From positions 21,034 to 81,490 of the forward strand of contig DHBS01000005.1 of assembly GCA_002398825.1 (NCBI GenBank): a stretch of DNA of 60,457 bases, written 5' to 3'. Source of the DNA: Syntrophomonas sp. UBA4922 (GTDB lineage Bacteria; Bacillota; Syntrophomonadia; Syntrophomonadales; Syntrophomonadaceae). A program made the translations under genes and the position numbers. How positions within the stretch are numbered: position 1 is the stretch's first letter; each line of letters begins with the position of its first letter. The notes below the pieces were generated by a model. That model searched no databases and was not told the DNA's origin. It saw nothing but the letters and a program-made list of their open reading frames with translations. Shown here piece after piece: positions 51,400 through 59,607 of this stretch.

Positions 51400-52093
51400 T
51401 CAACCGGTCTACTTCTTCGTCCTGCAAGCGGCGGTATTTTCCGGGGGCCACCCCTTGCAGGGTCAAAAAACCCAGAGCGGTCCGCTTTAAGGCCAACACC
51501 GGGTGCCCTATGGCTTTGAACATGCGTTTTACCTGACGCTTGCGGCCTTCATACAACACTAATTCCACCAGTGAACGGTCATTCCCAACCCGCACCAGTT
51601 TGGCTAGGGCCGGTTGGGTCATACCATCTTCCAGCCTGATTCCCTTGCGGAGGTCTTCCAGTTCTTGATCCCCAACCATACCTGTGACCCAGGCCTGATA
51701 AGTTTTCGGTATGTGGTAGCGGGGATGGATCATGAGATTCATAAATTCTCCATCATTGGTCATGAGCAAAAGCCCTTCCGTATCCAAATCGAGGCGCCCT
51801 ACCGGATAGACTCTGGCCGCAGCATCCTTAACCAGGTCAACCACTGTAGACCTGCCATGGGGATCTCCCACGCTGCTCAGACAACCGCGGGGTTTATTGA
51901 GCAGCAGATAAACCCTGGCAACGGGTTCGATCATTTGGCCATTCACACTCACCCGGTCACATTGGGGGTCAACATTGACGCCAACTCTGGAGATCGTGAC
52001 GCCATTTACCGTGACCAGGCCTCCGGCAATAAGCTCTTCAGCCCGGCGCCTTGAAGCCAGGCCGCTGTCTGCAATATACTTGGCCAGTCTCAT
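51377..52093 (-). CDS. rluB: rRNA pseudouridine synthase B
   Basis: The 238-residue enzyme has an N-terminal S4 RNA-binding domain (RLAKYIADSGLASRRRAEELI) and the RsuA/RluB catalytic motif GRLDLDTEGLL with the nucleophilic Asp. It likely modifies 23S rRNA, with RsuA-type 16S specificity not excluded. ATG 52093 has GGGGG 6-8 bases upstream. Confidence 0.93.
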   Translation of the reverse strand: MRLAKYIADSGLASRRRAEELIAGGLVTVNGVTISRVGVNVDPQCDRVSVNGQMIEPVARVYLLLNKPRGCLSSVGDPHGRSTVVDLVKDAAARVYPVGRLDLDTEGLLLMTNDGEFMNLMIHPRYHIPKTYQAWVTGMVGDQELEDLRKGIRLEDGMTQPALAKLVRVGNDRSLVELVLYEGRKRQVKRMFKAIGHPVLALKRTALGFLTLQGVAPGKYRRLQDEEVDRLIAMARGT

Positions 52094-52303
52094 AATCACT
52101 TCCCCCAGAGCGGATTACTTCCGGAATGATCAGCATCAATGGTGTCCCTGCTTATCATCCTTAATTTAAGGTAAGGACGGCTTTGAAGGCATAAAAGTAA
52201 GTTTACCTGTTATTCCGGCATTGCGAACTCAATCATACCATGCTAATAATTATAACCCGGACATCCTTAAAATAAAAATGGCCTGGGCCAGGGTTTCATT
52301 CCG

Positions 52304-52333
52304 AAAAAAAGAACCCCTCTTTTAGAGGGGTTC
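52304..52333 (-). terminator. Terminator of the etf operon
   Basis: A perfect 10-bp stem (GAACCCCTCT at 52311-52320 with 52324-52333, 3-base loop) is followed on the minus strand by CTTTTTTT-like sequence (52304-52310). It lies 23 bases after the last gene. Confidence 0.92.
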
Positions 52334-52355
52334 TGCAGATAATTACATATTGTAT

Positions 52356-54491
52356 TTATTTGCTCATTGACTGCCAGACCACTTCAGCCACGTCAAAGAC
52401 CTTGGTCTGTTCCTCGGCTTCAGCACCTTTCACGCCGTCTGAGATCATGGTCAGACAGAACGGGCAGTTGGTGATGATCATTTCCGGATTGGGTTCCAGC
52501 AGCTGATCGGTTCTGGTATCATTGATGCGTTTGTATCCTTCCACAGCATGTTCTTCCAGCCACATCCGGCCGCCGCCGGCGCCGCAGCAGAAGCCGAATT
52601 GCTTGCCCTGTTCAATCTCAGAAATGTTGACTCCAGCAGACTGCAGGGCCTGTCTGGGCTGATCATAGATATTATTGTGTCTGCCCAGGAAGCAGGAATC
52701 GTGATAGGTGGCCTTGGAGCCAAGTTTGCCCGGCTTAATCTTGCCCTGGGCAATCAGTTGGGACAGGACTTCGGTATAATGGTAAACCTCAAAGTTGCCG
52801 CCCATCTGCGGGTATTCATTCTTCAGCGCATTATAACCATGCGGGCAGACCACAATGATCTTCTTAACGCCGTAGTTGTTGAAAGACTCGAGGTTTTGCT
52901 GTACCAGGGTCTGGTACAGGTATTCGTTGCCCAGCCTTCTGGCAGAGTCGCCGCAGCAGAACTCCTCAGTGCCCAGGTAACCGAAGCTGACCCCGGCCTG
53001 GTTGAGGATTCTGACCAAGGCTTCCCCGACCCTCTTATAGCGGTCGTCGAAGGATACCGCACAGCCGGCATAGAGCAGGTATTCAAACTCACCGCCGTCT
53101 TCAGGCAGCAGGTTGACCATCTCGCGAACGCCTCTCTCGGTGAGCCACTGAGCGCGGTTGGCCCAGCCAACGCCCCAGGGGTTGTAGTTGCGTTCCATGT
53201 TGGTGAACGCCATCTGCGCTTCACCCGGCATATCTCCCTGCCACATAACCAGATTGCGTCTCATTTCGGCAATCTTGGGGATGTGTTCGATGAACATCGG
53301 GCAATGCTCCATACAAGCGCGGCAGTTGGTGCAATCCCAGATTACATCACTGGTTACCACATCGTAAATCAGGCTCTGTTCCATGGGATTTACAGCCTCA
53401 GCAGCCGCCTCTTCGGTCATGGCCACCGCAGCGTCCTCCTCAGCAGGATGATCCTGAGCTGCAATCAGGTAAGGCACCTTGGCATCCCAGTGTTGCTTCA
53501 TATTCTGAATCAGGGTGATCTTAGGATTGAGGTGCTTGCCGGTGTTGTAGGCCGGGCAGTTTTCCTGGCAGCGTCCGCAGCGGATGCAGGCATCCAGGTC
53601 TACGATGTCTTTCCAACCGAATTCTTCGATTTTCTCTACACCGAAGGTTTCGGCTTCTTCAATGTTCTCCACGTGCCGCAAAGCCGAGGGGCCCAGGTCG
53701 CGGAAAGCATAATTGATCATGCTGGTCACGATGTGCCACAGTTTGGTAAATGGAACCAGAGCGATAAATGCAAAGGCAATCCACATGTGGAACCACCACA
53801 TGATGCGATGCCATACCAGAACCGATTCCAGAGACATACCAGCGAACAGATAAGCAAAATACCAGCCAAAGGCTGATGCCATTTGCTCGTATTGAATCTG
53901 TTCCATAGTAGTGGCCAGTTTAATCTGAGCTGCTATTCTCAGGCCTTCAATGAAGAACCCGGTCAGCAGAATGGTGAAAATCAAAAAGATAATCCAACCA
54001 TCGGACTTTTTGGTGTCATTTAAGCGGTCTGGTTTCTGAACATAGCGGATGTAAGCCAGAGCCATTATACCTATTAATGCCAGGAAGCCTAACAGGTCAA
54101 CAACGAAAGAGAAGGCAATATATGTTCCGCCTTCTACAGGAGGCCAATGTATCCAAAAATGGGCTGCGTCAACGCCTGCCGCCAGTGCCAGGACTAAAAA
54201 GCCCCAGAATAAGAAGGCATGCATCCAGCCAGCAAAAGGTTTTCTGATTACACGAGCCTGTGCAAAGGAGAAAGTAAGCCATGACAAGAGCCGTTGCCAA
54301 CCGTTGTCGACCCTATGGATCTCGCCCTTCGCAAGCCACCATACCTTGGCCTTTTCGTAAAACCCAAAACATAAAATACCGATGGGGATGAACATAAAGA
54401 TATAGATAAGCCATTCATAAGGTACGTTAGCCCCGACCACCCTCATGGGAACTTCATAACCACCTTCCAGTGGTTCAAATCCAAAAATCAT
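52356..54491 (-). CDS. Membrane Fe-S oxidoreductase, ETF acceptor (EMO/DUF224 type)
   Basis: The 711-residue protein has a membrane part of about six helices in residues 15-290 (NarI-like, expected to hold heme b), then a ferredoxin domain with CIRCGRCQENCP and CTNCRACMEHCP, and two CCG domains ending in CCGDSARR and CCGAGGG, as in heterodisulfide reductases. Such proteins next to etfBA pass electrons from acyl-CoA dehydrogenases through ETF to menaquinone in syntrophs. It starts at ATG 54491 after AAGGAGGG and is followed by a strong terminator. Confidence 0.93.
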   Translation of the reverse strand: MIFGFEPLEGGYEVPMRVVGANVPYEWLIYIFMFIPIGILCFGFYEKAKVWWLAKGEIHRVDNGWQRLLSWLTFSFAQARVIRKPFAGWMHAFLFWGFLVLALAAGVDAAHFWIHWPPVEGGTYIAFSFVVDLLGFLALIGIMALAYIRYVQKPDRLNDTKKSDGWIIFLIFTILLTGFFIEGLRIAAQIKLATTMEQIQYEQMASAFGWYFAYLFAGMSLESVLVWHRIMWWFHMWIAFAFIALVPFTKLWHIVTSMINYAFRDLGPSALRHVENIEEAETFGVEKIEEFGWKDIVDLDACIRCGRCQENCPAYNTGKHLNPKITLIQNMKQHWDAKVPYLIAAQDHPAEEDAAVAMTEEAAAEAVNPMEQSLIYDVVTSDVIWDCTNCRACMEHCPMFIEHIPKIAEMRRNLVMWQGDMPGEAQMAFTNMERNYNPWGVGWANRAQWLTERGVREMVNLLPEDGGEFEYLLYAGCAVSFDDRYKRVGEALVRILNQAGVSFGYLGTEEFCCGDSARRLGNEYLYQTLVQQNLESFNNYGVKKIIVVCPHGYNALKNEYPQMGGNFEVYHYTEVLSQLIAQGKIKPGKLGSKATYHDSCFLGRHNNIYDQPRQALQSAGVNISEIEQGKQFGFCCGAGGGRMWLEEHAVEGYKRINDTRTDQLLEPNPEMIITNCPFCLTMISDGVKGAEAEEQTKVFDVAEVVWQSMSK

Positions 54492-54579
54492 TTACAAAAT
54501 TCCCTCCTTAAATGAAGCGGGATTAACTGGATATACCCGTAGGTATATCCAGAATAAGCCCTTTTCCCCGGGATCCAGG

Positions 54580-55533
54580 TTATTTCTTTATCTCACCGCA
54601 TACAACCGGAATGACTTTGAACAGGTCGCCCACTACGCCAAAATCGGATACGTTGAAAATGGGAGCTTCTGTGTCAGTATTGATGCAAGCGATGTACTTG
54701 GAGGAAGACATGCCAGCTAAGTGCTGAATAGCACCTGAAATACCACAGGCAATGTACAGGTTGGGATTGACCACTTTGCCGGTTTGACCTACCTGGAGTT
54801 CGTGACCCAGCCATCCTGAGTCAATGGATGCGCGGCTGCCGCCTACTGCAGCACCCAGCATGTCAGCCAGTTTTTCAACCAGTTGAATGCCGTCGGGGCC
54901 TTTGCATCCGCGTCCGCCGGATATAACCACGTCAGCTTCAGTAAGATCCGGTCGGGCCGAAACGGCAGGAATGAAATCCTTTACAACCTGATAGACATCA
55001 GCGGCGCTTGCAGCGATAGCGGGTTTAACCACCGCACCTGCTCCGGCTGATTCAGCCAGTTCCATGACCCCGGCGCGGATAGTCGCCAATACCGGAACGG
55101 TGGCTACTTCCACCTCGGCCAGAGCTTTACCGGCATATATGGATCTGGTGAATACGCCTTTGCCTGCGCCCACATTGGCCTTGATCACGTCAGTGGCCAG
55201 CCCGGCATCCAACTTCTGTGCCAACCGGGATGCGAAGTCTCTGCCGTTGAAGGTATGAGCAAACATGATCGCATTAGGCTGATACTCATTGATCATAGCA
55301 GCCAGCTGGGCTACATAAGCACCGGTATTGTAATTGGCGAATACGTCGCCTTCCACAACATATACTTTATCGGCGCCGAATTTGGCAAATTCGGGAGCCA
55401 ATGCCTCGACACCCTGGCCAAATACGATTGCGCTTACTTCGTCGCCCCATTTTTTGGCTTCAGACAGCATTTCATAAGTGACTTTACGAATACTGCCGCC
55501 CTTTTGTTCTACAATAACCCATGTTCCTGCCAT
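54580..55533 (-). CDS. etfA: Electron transfer flavoprotein, alpha subunit
   Basis: The 317-residue FAD-binding subunit has VISGGRGCKGPDG, IALV-like GLATDVI and the C-terminal FAD motif QVGQTGKVVNPNLYIACGISGAIQH (cut here to short parts GQTGKVV and GISGAIQH). ATG 55533 follows GGAGGG. It pairs with etfB upstream and the membrane oxidoreductase downstream. Confidence 0.96.
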   Translation of the reverse strand: MAGTWVIVEQKGGSIRKVTYEMLSEAKKWGDEVSAIVFGQGVEALAPEFAKFGADKVYVVEGDVFANYNTGAYVAQLAAMINEYQPNAIMFAHTFNGRDFASRLAQKLDAGLATDVIKANVGAGKGVFTRSIYAGKALAEVEVATVPVLATIRAGVMELAESAGAGAVVKPAIAASAADVYQVVKDFIPAVSARPDLTEADVVISGGRGCKGPDGIQLVEKLADMLGAAVGGSRASIDSGWLGHELQVGQTGKVVNPNLYIACGISGAIQHLAGMSSSKYIACINTDTEAPIFNVSDFGVVGDLFKVIPVVCGEIKK

Positions 55534-55570
55534 CAATTACCCTCCTTTATTAATAAGCCTTGCAAGGCAC

Positions 55571-56323
55571 CTATTTTACTTCGACCTTAACAGTGTTCAG
55601 CATCCAATCAGCCAGCTTGGCGCCAGTGACTGCGGCTTCGTCTTCGATCTTTATGCCGGCTTGTTTTGCAGGCGGTAAAGAAACGCTGACGATCGAGACC
55701 TTGTTGGCAACAGCTGCGGCATCCACAGTGGAGACCGGTTTTTTCTTGGCTGCCATGATGCCCTTCATAGAAGGATAACGAGGCTCGTTCCAGCTTACCT
55801 GGCTGGAAATAACTGCGGGCAAGCTCACTTCGGTAACCTGGGTGCCGCCATCAGCCTCACTGGTGCAGGTTGCTTTGCCGCCGGCAATGTCGACTGCGGT
55901 AATGACGTTTACATGCGGCATACCTAGAATCTCTGCAACACGAGTCGGTACTTGGGATGATCCATCGTCAGCTGCTACATGGCCTGCCAGAATGATGTCG
56001 GGAGATTCTCCTTTAATCACTGCAGCCAATGCACATGCCCGGGCGTATTCGTCAGCGGCAGTATCCTGTTTCACCAGGATGCCCCGGTCTGCGCCCATGG
56101 CCAGAGCGGTGCGGATTGCGTCCATGGCTTTGTCTGAACCGGCAGAAACCACCACGATCTCTTTCGCAATGCCTTTTTCCTTCAGCTGGATGCCGCCTTC
56201 TACGGCAACCTCATCATAAGGATTGATGATGAGATTGATCCCCGCATCAGAGATCTTGCCATCCTTCAACTCGATTTTTGCCTCAGTGTCAAATGTCTGC
56301 TTAACACAAACCAGAACCTTCAA
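55571..56323 (-). CDS. etfB: Electron transfer flavoprotein, beta subunit
   Basis: The 250-residue subunit starts LKVLVCVKQTFD and has NPYDEVAVE and the ETF-beta signature near VSLPAVISSQVSWNEPRYPS. TTG 56323 is 7 bases after AGGAGG, while the ATG at 56329 is only 1 base from it, so TTG is favoured. It is first in the operon. No bifurcation-type context (acyl-CoA dehydrogenase) is present, so this looks like the quinone-linked ETF. Confidence 0.95.
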   Translation of the reverse strand: MKVLVCVKQTFDTEAKIELKDGKISDAGINLIINPYDEVAVEGGIQLKEKGIAKEIVVVSAGSDKAMDAIRTALAMGADRGILVKQDTAADEYARACALAAVIKGESPDIILAGHVAADDGSSQVPTRVAEILGMPHVNVITAVDIAGGKATCTSEADGGTQVTEVSLPAVISSQVSWNEPRYPSMKGIMAAKKKPVSTVDAAAVANKVSIVSVSLPPAKQAGIKIEDEAAVTGAKLADWMLNTVKVEVK

Positions 56324-56571
56324 GTTCATTCCTCCTTTTCGTCTGATGATAATTGGTCAACAAAAGCATAACGGACTTTCCCATGTTGAGTAATCAGCCA
56401 CCACCCCCATGACAACTGCATATATTTATTCTGCTTGCCTACGGCAAATTTACCGCCAAACTTGTTTAGGGAATAAAATAATATATAGATAGTCAGTATT
56501 ATAACTTCGATACCAGCCTTACATTTCCTGCTTTTTTGAAATGAATGGCAACTTTTTTATAACATAGATCA

Positions 56572-57357
56572 TCAACTTTTCTGGTAAAAAAAGGTTGAAA
56601 GCGATTTAAGCCCCAGTTCCCGACCATTGAAAATCTGTTCGGTACTGCCGATAAATAGTATGCCGCCTGCCCTTAAGGCTTGGGCAAACCTTCCATAAAG
56701 TTCCTGCTTGGTCTCCTCGGTAAAATAAATTACCACATTGCGGCACAGGATTAAGTCATAGTCCCGGGGGAAAGGGTCTTTTAAAAGATCATGCTGCTTA
56801 AACCTCACCAACTTCTTGATCTGCGGCCTGACCCTGTAAACCCCGTTTTCTTCCTCAAAGTAACTCTTCAGGATCCGCTCGGGGACCTCCCGCACCACAC
56901 GATTATGGTACACCCCCTCTGCTGCCCTGTCCAGGACTTCTGCATCCAAATCAGTGGCCAGGATGGATTCCCGCACATCATAGTTTTTTTCGCGGGCCAT
57001 TATAGCCAATGAATATGGCTCTTCCCCGGTTGAACAGCCTGCACTCCATATCTTAAGCTGACTGCGCTGCTTAATCAATATGGGAATAATGGTATCTTCC
57101 ATCACCCTCCAATGCACGGGATTACGAAAAAACTCGGATACGTTGATAGTGAGGTGTTCCAAAAATTTCTTGTACAGCTCTTTATCAGCCTGCAGTTTTT
57201 CCACCAGACCGCCATAATCCGCAAGGCCGTTAGTGCGCATGAAGCTGTTGATACGGCGTTCCATTTGCGGGCGTTTATAAGCAGTGAGGTTTATTTTGCT
57301 GATGCCCTCAAATTGCCTTACAAACCATTCCCAATCATGGCGATTTATCCTCTTCAA
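56572..57357 (-). CDS. cheR: CheR-type protein methyltransferase
   Basis: The 261-residue protein is a CheR methyltransferase: N-terminal helical domain, SAM-binding WSAGCSTGEEPYSLA (about residues 105-119), and DLILCRNVVIYF. It would methylate chemoreceptor Glu residues. It overlaps the hemL stop by 4 bases and starts at TTG with a weak ribosome site, so it is translated downstream of the heme genes. No other chemotaxis genes are in view, and this context is unusual. Confidence 0.9.
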   Translation of the reverse strand: MKRINRHDWEWFVRQFEGISKINLTAYKRPQMERRINSFMRTNGLADYGGLVEKLQADKELYKKFLEHLTINVSEFFRNPVHWRVMEDTIIPILIKQRSQLKIWSAGCSTGEEPYSLAIMAREKNYDVRESILATDLDAEVLDRAAEGVYHNRVVREVPERILKSYFEEENGVYRVRPQIKKLVRFKQHDLLKDPFPRDYDLILCRNVVIYFTEETKQELYGRFAQALRAGGILFIGSTEQIFNGRELGLKSLSTFFYQKS

Positions 57358-58637
57358 GGCAGTGTTTCCAGGGCTAAACGGGTCCGGGCAACAGTACTGT
57401 CAATATCTTCTTCCTCATGGGCCAGGGACACAAAACTGACTTCAAACTGTGCCGGCGGAAAATATACCCCCAACTGCAGCATGGCGCGGAAATAAGCGGC
57501 ATAGCGCTCGGTGTCGCAGCTCATCACCGCCTTGTAACTATTGACTTTTTGCCCGGTAAAGAAAACCGAAAACATAGAACCGATACGATTTATACCAATC
57601 TTTTCCCCGGCATCTGCAAATGCGTTGACCAGTCCCTGGACCAGTCTTTCGCACCGCTGGTCCAATCGCTCGTAGATAGCACCGTCTTTCAGGATACGCA
57701 GGGTAGCCGCCCCTGCGGCCATAGCCAGGGGATTGCCCGACAGGGTGCCGGCCTGATAGACTGGTCCTTGAGGCGCAACCAGATCCATGATTTCCCGGCG
57801 CCCGCCGTAAGCCCCTACCGGCAGCCCTCCACCGATGATCTTGCCCAGCGTTGTTAAATCCGGTTTAATTCCGACAATATTCTGATAACCGCCATAGGTC
57901 AGCCGGAATCCGGTGATGACTTCATCAAATATCAACAGGCTGCCATACTGATCGGTAATGGCGCGCAAACCCTGCAGAAACTGCGGGTCAGGCAGCACTA
58001 AACCCATATTCCCGGCTACCGGTTCTACAATTACGGCGGCAATGTCATTAAAATGCTCTTCGAACAGGATCTGGACCGACTGTAAATCGTTATACTGTGC
58101 GATCAGGGTATAAGCCGCCAATTCCTGAGGAATACCGGGGCTGGTAGGAACGCCTGAGGTCAACAGCCCCGAGCCGGCTTTAATCAAAAAGGCATCGGCA
58201 TGGCCGTGGTAGCAGCCCTCAAACTTAATAACCTTGCTTCTGCCGGTGAAAGCCCGGGCCAGGCGTATGGCGCTCATAGTAGCTTCAGTCCCTGAATTGA
58301 CCATACGCACTTTGTCTATAGAAGGAAATGCCTCACATATCATCAAAGCCATTTCCACCTCCTGCCGGCAGGGGGCGCCATAACTGGTGCCCTTCAGGGC
58401 ACTTTGGTTAATGGCTGCCAGGACTTCGGGATGAGCATGCCCCAGTATGAGAGGCCCCCAGGAGCAAACGTAATCTATATAGCTGTTGCCATCCACGTCA
58501 ACAACCTGGCAGCCTTTGGCTCTGTCTATAAATACCGGATCGGTACCTACAGCCTTAAAAGCCCTGACCGGGCTGTTGACGCCGCCGGGAATCAGGCTTT
58601 GCGCCTGGGAAAAGAGCTGTTTTGAAGCGCCCCGCAT
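57354..58637 (-). CDS. hemL: Glutamate-1-semialdehyde aminomutase
   Basis: The 427-residue PLP enzyme converts glutamate semialdehyde to 5-aminolevulinate. It has PGGVNSPVRAF, the PLP-binding Lys in TTLGKIIGGGLPVG, and GTLSGNPLAMAAG. It lies 2 bases after ahbB and feeds the same tetrapyrrole route. Confidence 0.97.
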   Translation of the reverse strand: MRGASKQLFSQAQSLIPGGVNSPVRAFKAVGTDPVFIDRAKGCQVVDVDGNSYIDYVCSWGPLILGHAHPEVLAAINQSALKGTSYGAPCRQEVEMALMICEAFPSIDKVRMVNSGTEATMSAIRLARAFTGRSKVIKFEGCYHGHADAFLIKAGSGLLTSGVPTSPGIPQELAAYTLIAQYNDLQSVQILFEEHFNDIAAVIVEPVAGNMGLVLPDPQFLQGLRAITDQYGSLLIFDEVITGFRLTYGGYQNIVGIKPDLTTLGKIIGGGLPVGAYGGRREIMDLVAPQGPVYQAGTLSGNPLAMAAGAATLRILKDGAIYERLDQRCERLVQGLVNAFADAGEKIGINRIGSMFSVFFTGQKVNSYKAVMSCDTERYAAYFRAMLQLGVYFPPAQFEVSFVSLAHEEEDIDSTVARTRLALETLP

Positions 58638-58639
58638 AA

Positions 58640-59152
58640 TTAACCTTCCTCCTTATAACCCGCCGCCAGCCATTCCTCAACTTCATAATGCATACTCACC
58701 TTTTTGAACTCCCGGACACTATGCAGAACCTGGTAATTGTGAATGTCAGTGGCTGTGACGATGGCCTTGACCACATCCTGAAGTTCCTCTTCACTGCGGG
58801 CGTGTATCATGGTAAAAAGCTGATAGGGAAAGTCCCCGGGAACCTGACGCAGATAACAGTGGCTCACCTGAGAATAAGCCGCCATTTTTTCCCCTAATTC
58901 GTCTTGGCGCCCTTCAGGGGCCTGCCAGGCTACCATGGCATTGCATATATACCCGGCCTGTTGATGCCGCAAAACCGCCCCGAAGCGGCGGATAATACCG
59001 CGTTTTTTTAAGTCGGAGATGATCCCGACGATTTCGGCTTCACTGCAATCCAGCTCTGCCGCTAAAGCGGCGAAGGGCCGATGCACCGGGTCGATTTTCC
59101 CCTGTATAAAGTCCACCACTTGTTTGGTCAAAAGCCTATTTGTCAACATCAT
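58640..59152 (-). CDS. ahbB: Siroheme decarboxylase subunit AhbB
   Basis: The 170-residue protein is of the AsnC/Lrp-like fold, with FAALAAELDCSE, the RFGAVLRHQQAGY motif and conserved His residues. AhbA and AhbB together decarboxylate siroheme to didecarboxysiroheme. The start is one of two adjacent ATGs (59152/59149) overlapping the ahbA 3' end. NirDL-type decarboxylases are related, but the neighbouring genes point to the heme route. Confidence 0.9.
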   Translation of the reverse strand: MMLTNRLLTKQVVDFIQGKIDPVHRPFAALAAELDCSEAEIVGIISDLKKRGIIRRFGAVLRHQQAGYICNAMVAWQAPEGRQDELGEKMAAYSQVSHCYLRQVPGDFPYQLFTMIHARSEEELQDVVKAIVTATDIHNYQVLHSVREFKKVSMHYEVEEWLAAGYKEEG

Positions 59153-59606
59153 CACTCATTTCGAAACGGGCGTCTATTTTGTAGAGGCGGGTCGCCGGCA
59201 TGGCAACCATTTTCACCCCGGTTTGTTCTTCCAATTCGGTTAACAATTGTTCGCTTGCCTGGGCGGATGGTGCGCTAAGGGTAAACCATAGATTATAGCG
59301 GTGATCACGCTGGTAATTATGGGTTACCCCTTTTAGGGCGCTGACTGCTGCCGCCACCGCCTCCAGCTCCCCGGGGGGGACCTGGCAAGCACAGAGGGTG
59401 GAGTGATATCCTATCGTCCTGCCGTCGATTATGGCCCCGATCCGCCGGATAACACCCTCTTCTATCAAATGCCGCACATTCTCCACGACTTCCTCTTCAG
59501 CTAAGCCCAGTTCTTCGGCCAGGTCTTGAAAAGGAGTCGCGCTGAGGGGAAAGCGGTTCTGTAAAATATCCAGCAATTTTTTGTCCAGAACAGTAAGACT
59601 ACCCAT
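59136..59606 (-). CDS. ahbA: Siroheme decarboxylase subunit AhbA
   Basis: The 156-residue AsnC-like protein has LDKKLLDILQNRFPL, RRIGAIIDGRTIGY and HNYQRDHRYNLWFTL, matching AhbA. ATG 59606 has AAAGG 7 bases upstream. It overlaps ahbB and follows the radical SAM gene by 1 base, so all three are probably cotranscribed. Confidence 0.91.
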   Translation of the reverse strand: MGSLTVLDKKLLDILQNRFPLSATPFQDLAEELGLAEEEVVENVRHLIEEGVIRRIGAIIDGRTIGYHSTLCACQVPPGELEAVAAAVSALKGVTHNYQRDHRYNLWFTLSAPSAQASEQLLTELEEQTGVKMVAMPATRLYKIDARFEMSDDVDK

Positions 59607-59607
59607 A

